From: Paludibacteraceae bacterium
GTDB lineage: Bacteria > Bacteroidota > Bacteroidia > Bacteroidales > Paludibacteraceae
NCBI GenBank assembly: GCA_017527495.1
Contig: JAFXPY010000009.1
Location: 1 to 53,722, forward strand
Length of the DNA: 53,722 nt
Reading direction: 5' to 3'
Below the pieces are notes generated by a model. The model ran no database searches, was not told the origin of the DNA, and saw only the letters and a list, made by a program, of their open reading frames with translations. The stretch's first letter is position 1, and every line of letters begins with the position of its first letter. Below, piece by piece: positions 34,875 through 44,500 of the stretch. The position numbers were made by a program, and so were the translations under genes.

Positions 34875-36206
34875 TCAGTGATTAATTAAACGTTTGTAAT
34901 TAGATATTTTGAACAAAAGATTAGTCCGTGCTTCCGATTCTTGTTCGAGTGCTTGCGTATAGAGCGTTTGGGCTTGCAAGTATTCCGACAGTGTAATCAA
35001 ACCGGCATTGTAATTCAACTGATTGATACGCAAGTTTTCTTTGGCGTTTTGTACGGTTTGTTGGCGGATAGGCAGTTGTCGTGCTGCTTGTTCCACTTCG
35101 TTCCATGCTTGCCGGAGTTCGAGTTCCATCTTCTCAAAGTAGTCGCGCCGCATATTTTCTGCTTTGGTGATTTGCAGGTTGTGTTGTTTGATTTTATGAC
35201 TTGTTTTCCACCATGCAGTGAGTGGAACGACAGCGGTGAAAAAAATACTTCCGTTGTTGGCGTTTTTCTGGAAGAGATTGTTGTAGGAATACCCTGCCCC
35301 CACAACAAGGCTTGGCAGTGCTTCGCCTATCGCCATGCGTTTCTTGAGTTTTTCTGCATAGAGATTGAGCTCAAGAAGGTTATATTCCGGTCTTACAAGA
35401 GCGGCTTCTTCTTCGTTGATATATGAAGGCATGCTGATCATCATCTGCCTCGGCACATCAATATTAAATGAGTCACTCGGTTCTATGCCTATAGTCTGAC
35501 ACAATGCCCATTTGGCAAGGCGTATGCCGTTTTCGAGCGATACGCGCTTCGACTCTATCTCGTTCTGCTCAATCTGAATCTTTATTTTGTCGTTGTTGAT
35601 AGCCAAACCGGCATCTACAGCGTTTTTGACATCGGCTGACAATTGTTCCATCAGCACAGCTGCTTGAATTACTACTTGCTGTTTTTGTTCCAAACTGAAC
35701 ACAAGCCAGAAAGCTTGTTCGACATCGTTGTCGAGTTGTATGTTGGATATGTTTTTCTGTATTTTTGCGGCTTCAACACCCACTTCGGCAAGTTGGTTGC
35801 CGTTGTATATCCTTCCGCCCATAAAGACGGGTTGTGTGGCGACGAGACTTGCCACTGTGCCGTGTTGGAAATAAGTTACGGAGCGGTCGAAACCCAATGC
35901 AGCACCATAGTTATAATAGAGCATATTCACCACGTCGCGCGTTGATTTGTTGGTTATGTCGTCAATGCCCAAATCAATCATCGGGTTGAGGTTATAAAAT
36001 CCGACAGCCATAGCTTGTACTTGCGGGAAGTATTTGGTGAAGGCTTGCCGCTTTTGTTCTTGCGCAATCTGAACATCGATTTCGGCGTCTTGTGCAGCTA
36101 TAGCGTGCCGGTGTGCAATCTTGAGGCAAGAATCGAGTGTGAGGGTTTGTGCATTGATGCCCAAACTGCTGATGATGAGTATTAATATGTATATTGTTCG
36201 TTTCAA
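34875..36206 (-). CDS. TolC-family outer-membrane efflux channel
   Basis: This 443-aa protein has a signal peptide (MKRTIYILILIISSLGINA) and the two-fold helical OEP pattern. Long coiled-coil stretches are seen at about residues 140-215 and 345-430, the last containing LNYNAGLITLSEYLQAQTLY, typical of TolC-like proteins. It forms the outer-membrane exit duct of the tripartite pump encoded directly upstream. The start overlaps the end of the RND gene by 4 bp (ATGA type), which supports translational coupling. The transported substrate is not predictable. Confidence 0.93.
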   Translation of the reverse strand: MKRTIYILILIISSLGINAQTLTLDSCLKIAHRHAIAAQDAEIDVQIAQEQKRQAFTKYFPQVQAMAVGFYNLNPMIDLGIDDITNKSTRDVVNMLYYNYGAALGFDRSVTYFQHGTVASLVATQPVFMGGRIYNGNQLAEVGVEAAKIQKNISNIQLDNDVEQAFWLVFSLEQKQQVVIQAAVLMEQLSADVKNAVDAGLAINNDKIKIQIEQNEIESKRVSLENGIRLAKWALCQTIGIEPSDSFNIDVPRQMMISMPSYINEEEAALVRPEYNLLELNLYAEKLKKRMAIGEALPSLVVGAGYSYNNLFQKNANNGSIFFTAVVPLTAWWKTSHKIKQHNLQITKAENMRRDYFEKMELELRQAWNEVEQAARQLPIRQQTVQNAKENLRINQLNYNAGLITLSEYLQAQTLYTQALEQESEARTNLLFKISNYKRLINH

Positions 36207-39200
36207 ACTTTTGCGTTATTAAATGTTTTCCAATAAGCCACAGGCAGAATGGTTACTACGAGTGGCAGTGTGAATAGTGTTCCAAAGCAGATGACCACAC
36301 CCATCGGCATCCAGAGACTTGTGTGTGCAATAATCATAGGAATGACGCCGAGGGCTGTTGTTGCAGAGGTGAGAAATATAGGTCTCATACGCCTTTCCCC
36401 TGCAAGGAAAGCTGCTTGTTTGGCTGTGTGTCCTTGTTTGCGCAGTTGTTCGGCATATTCGTACATGATGATGGCATTGCGAACTATGATGCCAATCAGG
36501 CTTACTAAACCAAGCAATGCGGTGATAGAGAAGTCGAGACGGAAAATCGTCAGTCCGAGTACAGCGCCAAAGATAGTGAGCAGACTGCTTGCTAAGGTCA
36601 AAAGGGCAACGGGCAGTTTGGCAAAATAGAACAAAAGCAAAACAAACATAACGAATATTGCAGCAAATACACTCATTGCCAATTCAGGTATCACCTTGGT
36701 GTTTATGCTCGACAATCCGCCGTCTTCCACTGTAATGCCTTCCGGTAAAGTCAGAGTGCTTGCATATTGTTTGATTTGTTTCATTGCCTTAGGTTGTGGT
36801 GCTTTGCCTTTGAGGTCTGCTCCAACGGTTATTGTGCGTATTCCGTTGCGGTGACCTATCTGTGCATGGTGCCACAGCGGTTCTATAGTGGCAATCTGAC
36901 GAAGCGGCACCCACACACCCGGAATAGAGGTTGGAATGAGCATGTCCTCTAATTCTTGATAGGAAATATCGTCAGTATGGTCGGTGCGAAGCATGACAGG
37001 TATGCGATAGTCGTTCTCCCATAAACTTGTCAGAGCCTGACCGGACAAGGCATTCGATAGATAAAGAGAAATCATGCTTTGTGTAACGCCAAACTGCATG
37101 GCTTCGTCCGGTTTTATTCTGACTGATATGTCTTGCCGTGTCTCGTCGTAATTGGAGTGAATCCATGTGAGTTGCGGCATGGTTTGCATAAAGAGTTTGA
37201 GAGAGTCTGCCACGCGTTCCATCTCAATTAAGTCGTTACCTTTGATGTGCAACTCTATCGGGTTATTAACTGCCTGATAGTCCATTTGTTTGAAACGGAT
37301 GTAGGCATTTGGAAAGAGGTTGGCATATTTGAGAGAATAGTCTTTGAGCACGGCGGCAGTTGCGTCCTGATTCTTTGTTGCTACAATAAATTGAGCATAA
37401 TTTTTGTGTGGCATTTGGGGTGCATAGCAAGCATTGAAACGAGGTGACGAACAGCCCACAAAACTTGTAACAGACAATACTCTGTCGTCTTTTTGCAGAA
37501 TGCGTGCCATCGAATCTGCCACGAGAGCAGTCTGCTTGAGTGTCGAACCTTCTGCGAGATGTATCTCGACGGCAAAATTTTCGCGTTCGGCCTTTGGCAT
37601 CATCTGAATATTAAGACGCGTGAATAAAAAGCCGCCCAAAACGATAAGCGACAAGCCGGTAAGCAGAGTGTATATCGGATGACGGAAACAACGTCCGAGC
37701 ATACGATCGTAGGTGCGTTGAAGAAAATCGAAGAAACGCGTTTGATATTGTTCAAATTTAGTTAGGTTTTCTGTTGAGCGTACGCGGATAAATCGTGTGC
37801 TGAGCGATGGAATGACCCATGCTGCATATAGTATGGATGCTGTCAGAGCAAAGAGTACTGCCCAAGGGAAGAGTTGTACAAATTCGCCAAGCGGACCGGT
37901 GATTATCTTAGTCATCGGGAAAAACATTCCCGAAATGGCGCATGTAGCGAGAGTCATCGGTATGAAAAGTTCTGATGTACTTGTTACTGCGCTGTACCAT
38001 CGTGAGTGGTTGTTGTCGAGGCGTTCGGTGTAGCCGTCTATGACGATCACCGAGTCGTCAACTATCATTCCTAATACGACGATGAGTGCGGCCAGAGTTA
38101 CCGTGTTGAGCTCTATGCCCGTGAGATACATTAGTCCGATTGCCACAGCGGTGCAAACAGGTACGCCGGTACATGCCACAAGGGCTGTGCGCAAAGGAAA
38201 AAGAAGCAACATAACCATAATGACGACGAGCATAGAAAGCAACAAGTCGCGCAGAAAAGACATCACGGAGCTATTCACCACCTTGGGCTGGTCTGTTATT
38301 CGCGTGAAACGAACATCAGGAGGCAAAGATGCTTTTGTCTTATTGATTACCTCGTCAACTTTTTTACCAAACTTTACAATATTATTGCCGGGAAACATCT
38401 CTATTGAAATGATCACGCAAGCCGATGGTTGTTGCTCAATTTGGTCGTGAGAGTAGAACTCGACATATTCTGTCGGCTCGGCATATTGTCGTTTGATTTG
38501 GGCAATATCTCTGAGCTTTACGCTGTTGCCTAACGGGTCGATATACACAATCTGTTCCGCAAGTTGATATTCTGATTGGTAAGGCACCTGAGTATGCACA
38601 AGAGCTTCGCCAACACTATTGCTTATCGTGCCTGTTGTGGCGCGGAAACCTTGTGTGGCAAGCTCAACAAGCAGTGTTTTTTGGTCAATAGCATAGTGTG
38701 ATAGTTTTTCTGCATCAATATAAACGGCTATTTCTTCATGTTGTTTGCCAATGATTTTTATGTTACCCATGGCCGGGATATTGCGCAATTGCTTTGCCAT
38801 TTCCTCTGCATAGAACTCAAGCTCACGCGGTGTGCGCTGTTCCGACTGTACCGCAAGAAGCATACTGCTTGTGTTGCCAAAATCGTCAATCACAGCCACA
38901 GCAACGACTCCTACGGGTAAAGACTGCATCTTAAAGAGGTCTAAACCATGGCGTATCTTGCTCCATGCAACATCTTTGTCAGGCACCTCATTGCGCAACA
39001 TGGCATAGATATAAACAGCACCATTTTCTGTCACGGAATAAGTCTGTTCCTTGTCTATTTCTGAAAAAGTGAAGAGGTATTGCTCTAAAGGCTTGGTCAC
39101 TTGGTCCTCAATCTCTTGAGCTGTAGCACCGGGATAAATGGCAACAACAACACCTTGACGAATAGTGAATTGCGGAAATTCGTCTTTATTCATCTGAGGC

Positions 39201-39307
39201 AAACTATAAATTCCGAACAACACCAAAACAATCACAACAAAAGCAACCAGTCCGTGGCTGCGCATTGTTTTCGTAATATGATTGTTTGTGAGTCGCATGT
39301 TATTCAA
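36203..39307 (-). CDS. RND-family efflux pump, inner-membrane subunit
   Basis: This 1034-aa protein has the full length and layout of AcrB/HAE-type transporters. TM1 is near residues 17-37, followed by the family start motif (GVVVAIYPGATAQEIEDQV), a large periplasmic loop, a TM bundle containing MIVDDSVIVIDGYTERLD (the paired Asp of the proton relay), a second loop and a closing TM bundle (LVSLIGIIVRNAIIMYEY). It uses the proton gradient to drive export through the TolC-like partner. It overlaps the adaptor gene by 8 bp and the channel gene by 4 bp. Drug, bile-salt or lipid export is equally possible; nothing in the motifs points to metal efflux. Confidence 0.95.
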   Translation of the reverse strand: MNNMRLTNNHITKTMRSHGLVAFVVIVLVLFGIYSLPQMNKDEFPQFTIRQGVVVAIYPGATAQEIEDQVTKPLEQYLFTFSEIDKEQTYSVTENGAVYIYAMLRNEVPDKDVAWSKIRHGLDLFKMQSLPVGVVAVAVIDDFGNTSSMLLAVQSEQRTPRELEFYAEEMAKQLRNIPAMGNIKIIGKQHEEIAVYIDAEKLSHYAIDQKTLLVELATQGFRATTGTISNSVGEALVHTQVPYQSEYQLAEQIVYIDPLGNSVKLRDIAQIKRQYAEPTEYVEFYSHDQIEQQPSACVIISIEMFPGNNIVKFGKKVDEVINKTKASLPPDVRFTRITDQPKVVNSSVMSFLRDLLLSMLVVIMVMLLLFPLRTALVACTGVPVCTAVAIGLMYLTGIELNTVTLAALIVVLGMIVDDSVIVIDGYTERLDNNHSRWYSAVTSTSELFIPMTLATCAISGMFFPMTKIITGPLGEFVQLFPWAVLFALTASILYAAWVIPSLSTRFIRVRSTENLTKFEQYQTRFFDFLQRTYDRMLGRCFRHPIYTLLTGLSLIVLGGFLFTRLNIQMMPKAERENFAVEIHLAEGSTLKQTALVADSMARILQKDDRVLSVTSFVGCSSPRFNACYAPQMPHKNYAQFIVATKNQDATAAVLKDYSLKYANLFPNAYIRFKQMDYQAVNNPIELHIKGNDLIEMERVADSLKLFMQTMPQLTWIHSNYDETRQDISVRIKPDEAMQFGVTQSMISLYLSNALSGQALTSLWENDYRIPVMLRTDHTDDISYQELEDMLIPTSIPGVWVPLRQIATIEPLWHHAQIGHRNGIRTITVGADLKGKAPQPKAMKQIKQYASTLTLPEGITVEDGGLSSINTKVIPELAMSVFAAIFVMFVLLLFYFAKLPVALLTLASSLLTIFGAVLGLTIFRLDFSITALLGLVSLIGIIVRNAIIMYEYAEQLRKQGHTAKQAAFLAGERRMRPIFLTSATTALGVIPMIIAHTSLWMPMGVVICFGTLFTLPLVVTILPVAYWKTFNNAKV

Positions 39308-40328
39308 TAATTACAGCTGCACCGTTATATAATTTTTGATAACCACTGACAATCACCGTGTCGCCATTGCTCAAACCGCCGGTAATCAGTACACCATTAT
39401 TGACAAAATTGCCCGTCTCTACATTAATTCGCTGAGCATGTCCGTTCCTGACTATCCATAGCGTCTTGCCGTTTTGGTGTGTTTGAACAGCATGAGCAGG
39501 GACAATAAAACCATTAAAATTAGTTTGGGCAATATCTATTTTGCAATTCATTCCCGACAGCAATTTTTGCTCTTTGTCGTTAAGCGTTGCTTTGACTTTG
39601 TATGTTCGCGACAAACGGTTGGCAATCATAGATTTTTCTGTAATCGTTCCATCGCATGTCTTTTGAACTGACTCACAATATATGCTGATTTTGTCTCCTG
39701 TATTGATACTATTGATGTCCGCCTCAGGTACGGCAAAGCTGACACAAAGAGAATTGATGTTGAGTATCTTTACTGCTGTTTGACCTGGAAGCAGGTGGTC
39801 GCCAACGGAGCCGTTAACCTCTCCAACAACACCACTGAAAGGTGCTGTTAGCGTTCGGTTTGAAGCATTTTTGTGAGCAATGTCATAGACAGATTGTGCC
39901 TGTGCCAATTGAGTTTGAACCTCAACCCATTTAATCTCACTTACTCCACCTTGTTCATACACTTGTTTTACGCGGTTGAAGGCGTCTTTGGCTTGCTGCA
40001 ACTGGGCAGAAGCAGAACTTAATGAGGCCTTAGCCTCTGTGGCATCAACACACATAAGTACTTGTCCTTGCGAGACCTTATCACCTTCTTTGACTAATAT
40101 CTCAGTTATCTGTCCGCCAAAAATAAAATTCAGCGAAGCACTCGACGACTCCTCAATCTCTCCCATATATGAGTGTGAATACTGTGTGTTAGAAGTGGAG
40201 AGACTATCAGCCACAACTTCAACGCACACCCTGACAGGTTTGCGGTTATCGCTTGTGCTGTGATTGCTGCAAGAGCTGAAAATAATGGCTATAGAGAATA
40301 AAATATATGTGTATTTAAGTCTGTTCAT
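39300..40328 (-). CDS. RND efflux periplasmic adaptor lipoprotein (MFP/HlyD family)
   Basis: This 342-aa protein has a lipoprotein signal (IAIIFSSC, Cys near residue 20). The adaptor domains follow in order: barrel-sandwich/lipoyl halves (GGQITEILVKEGDKVSQGQV and LTAPFSGVVGEVNGSVGD), a helical hairpin between them (about residues 105-160), a beta-barrel and a membrane-proximal domain. It would bridge the RND pump and the TolC-like channel in the periplasm. It starts 2 bp after the upstream lipoprotein gene and overlaps the pump gene, consistent with one transcript. Confidence 0.94.
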   Translation of the reverse strand: MNRLKYTYILFSIAIIFSSCSNHSTSDNRKPVRVCVEVVADSLSTSNTQYSHSYMGEIEESSSASLNFIFGGQITEILVKEGDKVSQGQVLMCVDATEAKASLSSASAQLQQAKDAFNRVKQVYEQGGVSEIKWVEVQTQLAQAQSVYDIAHKNASNRTLTAPFSGVVGEVNGSVGDHLLPGQTAVKILNINSLCVSFAVPEADINSINTGDKISIYCESVQKTCDGTITEKSMIANRLSRTYKVKATLNDKEQKLLSGMNCKIDIAQTNFNGFIVPAHAVQTHQNGKTLWIVRNGHAQRINVETGNFVNNGVLITGGLSNGDTVIVSGYQKLYNGAAVIIE

Positions 40329-40330
40329 AG

Positions 40331-40849
40331 TTAATTTTTCTTTGCTACCGTGCGAATATCTGTTGCTCTTACAATCCGACTCTGTCCCTCAATCAGTTCT
40401 TTACCTGAATTGATTTGTTGATAGAATATTATTGTCCCGTCCATAACAACACCTTTGCCTTCAACCATTACGTAATAGTCAGCATTGGTTACTGTTGGCA
40501 CATCAATAAGTAAGGCACTCGCTTTTGATTGATCTACAATGCTATAAACTTTTTTGTAGGGTGTCATGTAGATACTGTCACCTTTAAGCGCAGCTCTAAC
40601 TGTTGTTATGTCGCCAAGCATCTCGTTGAAAATGAGTAAGACGCTGTCTTTGTTGTTTAGACGTTTGATGTCGAGTGTGCCGACGATATTGTCTAAACTG
40701 ATGTCGTTTGTGGTTTGTGAACTCTGGTCAGTAACAGCCAGTATGCCAGATGTCTTGTAACTATATGTACCTTCTATATCTTTGATTGAAACATGATTGC
40801 ATGCACAAATGGAGATAGCAATCATTATTAACAGACAATACCTTTTCAT
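40331..40849 (-). CDS. Lipoprotein of unknown function, first gene of the RND operon
   Basis: This 172-aa protein has a lipobox (IAISICAC, Cys-17) and a predominantly beta pattern after it (IEGTYSYKTSGI, LKGDSIYMTPYKKVY), reminiscent of small lipocalin-like Bacteroidota lipoproteins. I do not recognise a named family. It heads the efflux operon with only 2 bp before the adaptor gene, so it may be an accessory factor or substrate-binding lipoprotein for the pump. No TAnnTTTG promoter is obvious; the region upstream is AT-rich and then enters tandem repeats. Confidence 0.75.
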   Translation of the reverse strand: MKRYCLLIMIAISICACNHVSIKDIEGTYSYKTSGILAVTDQSSQTTNDISLDNIVGTLDIKRLNNKDSVLLIFNEMLGDITTVRAALKGDSIYMTPYKKVYSIVDQSKASALLIDVPTVTNADYYVMVEGKGVVMDGTIIFYQQINSGKELIEGQSRIVRATDIRTVAKKN

Positions 40850-40877
40850 AATTTATATATTTTTTAATATATTTTCC

Positions 40878-41173
40878 AAAAGAAGTAAGACCGCTTTGCT
40901 GTTAGGTGTTAGAAACAAGACCGCTTTGCTGTTAGGTGTTAGAAAAAAGAGGTCTGGTTGGTTTCTTCGCTTCAATTCGTTTAATTCGTATTCTCAAAAG
41001 AAGTAAGACCGCTTTGCTGTTAGGTGTTAGAAAAAAGAGGTCTGATTAGTTCCTTCGCTTCAATTCGTTTAATTCGTATTTTCCAAAAGAAGTAAGACCG
41101 CTTTGCTGTTAGTTGTTAGAAAAAAGAGGTCTGGTTGGTTTCTTCGCTTTAATTCGTTTAATTCGTATTCTCC
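40878..41173. repeat. Tandem 88-bp repeats upstream of the RND operon
   Basis: Units starting AAAAGAAGTAAGACCGC occur at 40878, 40996 and 41084, the last two exactly 88 bp apart. The first unit has an extra internal copy of the GACCGCTTTGCTGTTAGGTG segment. Each unit ends with TTCGCTTCAATTCGTTTAAT and TTCGTATTCTC, which is closely related to the 51-kb repeats. There is no ORF. The stretch 41174-41306 is AT-rich with no recognised feature. Confidence 0.8.
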
Positions 41174-41306
41174 AAAGCCGTTGTCAAAATAGCATTTTCA
41201 GAAAAATCGCTTTGTTCGTTGTGTATGCAATTAGCTGACAAAATTAGTATAAAAAAATGATTTTCACAAATTTTGGTAAATATTTTTTAATTTTTTGGGC
41301 TTATAT

Positions 41307-41338
41307 TTTGGTGAAATGAAAAAAATGTTGTACTTTTG
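41307..41338 (+). promoter_or_regulatory. Promoter of tRNA-Leu
   Basis: TTTG (41307-41310), exactly 20 bp, TACTTTTG (41331-41338): a full match to the Bacteroidota consensus, ending 23 bp before the tRNA. Confidence 0.85.
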
Positions 41339-41361
41339 CACCGCTCTTGTGAAAACAACGA

Positions 41362-41446
41362 GCCGCGGTGGTGGAATCGGTAGACACGCCAGACTTAAAA
41401 TCTTGTGGACATTTTGTCCGTGCGGGTTCAAGTCCCGCCCGCGGTA
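41362..41446 (+). tRNA. tRNA-Leu (anticodon UAA)
   Basis: An 85-nt class II tRNA. The acceptor stem GCCGCGG pairs with CCGCGGT (last pair G-U). The D-arm is GGTGGAATCGGTAGACAC, the anticodon loop CTTAAAA gives UAA, and there is a long variable arm. The T-arm GCGGGTTCAAGTCCCGC is perfect. The anticodon stem has one mismatch (C-U). The 3' CCA is not encoded. A promoter and a terminator frame it. Confidence 0.97.
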
Positions 41447-41449
41447 CTA

Positions 41450-41478
41450 AGACTCAAGTTTCTGCTTGAGTCTTTTTT
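41450..41478 (+). terminator. Terminator of tRNA-Leu
   Basis: The stem AGACTCAAG / CTTGAGTCT (41450-41458, 41465-41473) is followed by a run of T to 41478, four bases after the tRNA end. Confidence 0.92.
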
Positions 41479-41486
41479 ATGCAAGA

Positions 41487-41548
41487 ACACTCCGAGTATT
41501 CGGAGTGTTCTGAGTATTCGGAGTGTTCTGAGTATTCTGAAAATTCAG
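41487..41548. repeat. 18-bp tandem palindromic repeat
   Basis: The unit GAGTATTCGGAGTGTTCT repeats about three and a half times with decay. The first unit forms a near-perfect palindrome with the preceding ACACTCCGAGT. It lies between the tRNA terminator and the stop of the convergent T9SS gene. Confidence 0.75.
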
Positions 41549-41574
41549 ATTATTCTGAACTTTATTCTCGAAAT

Positions 41575-44500
41575 CTATCTTACTACTTTGAGATTTTGTT
41601 CGCCGAAGCTGATGATATATGTGCCGTGAGGCAGTGCCGTAAGGTCGTATTCAAGTGTGGCGTTAGGCGTTACAATGCTTGAACTTACCACATGACCGAG
41701 CATATCATATACTACGGCATTAATTTCTTTATTGCTTGTGTTGGTGAGATAGGCTGTCTCGTTTGTTTGGCGTATGTCGGTTGCCACCCCAGGGTCGTTG
41801 TACGCATCGTCGCCTATTTCATCGACAATCATGAAACGCCGTGACATATTTTTTAGAGTCTCAACCTCTATTGTCTCACCCTCTATGATAGGGTAGTAAG
41901 CGTTGTTCGACAAGTCTTTGAGATAGAGCATGTCATCGGTGTCAACAAGTTTGAAAGTGATGCGGTAAGTGTCATCTTCGCCTTTCTTGAGTCCGAGTTG
42001 TTGACCAACAAGTGATGGAACAGCATCAACGGAATATATCTTGTTGTCTTTTTGGATGACATATATTTGCGGAGCAAGTGTGTTGCCTATCCATTTCTCG
42101 GCATCGTGTCCGTCGTCAAAGTTCTCGGTGCAATTGTCGCGTTTCAGAACAGACACTGCGTCGCCAAAGCGTGAACCGTCAATTTGTATAATCAAGTTTT
42201 CGTCGGTGTAGCTTTTTGCTTTGCGTTGTTGCGGTGCGCGTTTCACTTCTGAGTCGCGTTTTGAATCCATTATTACGCGGTCGTAGTCAATGGTAAGTGA
42301 GGCAGAAGTGCTATTTGCCACAACAAAGAAAGCTTGCATCGGCGGAATAACGCTCATTCCGTAAGGAGAATAATCTACTTCGAGAGCAGGAATGGCCATA
42401 TACTGACCTGCCAGTGAGGTCTTTGGAGATGTTGTCGTTCCGTTGCTTTCCCATTGCTCGTAGCTACCTGTGTTGTAGATATAGATAGTCTTTTCGGTAT
42501 TAACGAAGTCAGATTCTTCGAGCAATGATATGTCGATAGGTGCTGTGTAACTGTTTGTGATGAGGTTTTGTCCGGGATATTTTGAAGTCATGTTACGACT
42601 CAAAGTGTAGGTGTGATCTCCTGTTGGAACAACACCTTCAACACCATCGACATAAAACTCCTCTTTTTCAGGTTGTGTGATGCTATAGCCTACCCATGGC
42701 TGGAGTATGTCTTCGGTGTTTTTGTATTCCCATGTACCGGTAGGCTCTTTCCATTCACATATCCATGATTTATAGAATGAGTAGCCGGCATAGATTGGGA
42801 ATGGTACGCCGAAATATTGCCATGTTGCTGTAGCACCTAATTTCGAGGCTTCAATATATATGCCCACATTGGCAAGTACATCAGCTGTTTTTGTGGCCAG
42901 TGCCCCGCCTTTGTTTTTGCTGTCGCCCGGCTCAAGAGTAAATAGCTTCTCTTTGTTGGCACCTACTATCGTTTTTGCATTGAGGTAGCCATTTGGGTCT
43001 ATTGTAACATGGTGTCCGTCGAGAGTGAGTTTTTTTGCGTAAGCATGGTCGCTGATAACGATGTCAGATTCCAATATAGCGTTTGAGATAATGTTAGGTA
43101 TCACTTTTCGAGTCGGTTTCCAATTGAGCGGGTTGAACCAATCATTGTCGCCTTCTTGATTGTCGAAGGTCAGAGTAGCTTCGGTGATAGTGAATGTCTT
43201 AGTAATATCCTCGGCAGGGAAATAGAATTCGTCGCCGGCTTGGCTGGCAGTGAATGTTACTTTTCCGCGTTGCAGAATGACCAATTTACCATCCTCGAAA
43301 TATGCTATCTCAGGATTTGACGAGGTATAGGTAATAGGGTAGTTTGATGGTTTAGCGTGTGCGCCGAGTGTTGTCTCGTCGCTTGCTGTTGTCAGTGTAG
43401 GGTATACGCTCCAGTCGATAGCTTGTGTTCCCTTGCCTGTGGCTTTGAGTTTTACGGGTATTTGCAGTTGGTGAAGTGGGTCGTCACTTGCTTTGAGAGT
43501 AACATAGTATGTGCGGTCTGTCCATGATGGTGGCACGGTTACGTTGAGAGTCAAGAGTTGTCTGCCCCAGTCGCCACAGCCTTCGCCGAAAGGTTCTGTC
43601 TCGATGCGTACGAAGCGTTCGTCTGACGAAGTAATCTCAATAGGTCCCGGCATATTTGAATAGTTGATGTAGGTGTAGAGCTTGGCTGTCGTACCGGCGT
43701 TACCTGAGTAGGTTATTTCGTCACGTTCGCTTTCGAGATATGTTGCTTGCGTAACATACACATCTTTATAGTATTTGTAACCCATTGCACCTGTGTTGGT
43801 GGTGAGTTTGATACGCGTTGTGTTGCGCGGAAGTTCAACAGAGTAGGTTTGGTATTCATCGCGTTTTACCTCCGGTGAGCAGGTGTAGTAGTCTTCATGC
43901 CATGTGTATTTGCTCTCGCCGTCGCGTTTGTCGTAGGTGTCAACATGGCAGTTGCCGGCTATGTACTCAATAACCAATTTATATGGCACCATCATTGCCG
44001 AGAAAGTCAGTGTTCCGGCAGGACGACCATCAAGAACGTACTCTTGTTCGGTACCGGTGAAACTGCTTATCTCTGTAAGCACTTTGTAGAGTGTAGGGTC
44101 GGCAAGAACATATTCTTCGCAAGCGGCATCTGGGTCGCGAACAAGAACCATTTTCGACAACTCAACTTCGTCAAACTCATCATTGCCGGCTTGATAGGCT
44201 GTTATCGTGGTGCGTCCCTCACCTGTGATAGTGAGTTTGTTGCCGCTCAGTGTTGCCACAGTGCCGTCCCCTGCAATATTATAGGTAACGGGTAGGTCTG
44301 ATGTGGCTGTAGCATCGAGAGTTACCACTGTTCCAATGTTGTCGGTAGTATAGCTAAAGCGTTGTGTCCACGTAATTTCTTGCAATCGTTTTGAGGTTAC
44401 TGATATGGTTTTGGTGTCGAATAATTCAACGTATGATACTGTGGCAGCCATGTGAGCCGTTATGGTGGCCTCGCCGTCGCCAACAGCATAGAGGTTGTTG

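Noticed and set aside
37797-38450. Plus-strand frames opposite the RND pump gene
   Set aside because: Antisense shadows; the minus strand has a full-length, motif-complete transporter.
40878-41173. Second CRISPR array
   Set aside because: The units are contiguous 88-bp tandem repeats with no unique spacers between them.
41405-41682. Plus-strand frames across the tRNA and tandem repeat
   Set aside because: They run through the tRNA gene and the 18-bp repeat; the repeated EYSECSEYSE pattern comes from the DNA repeat.
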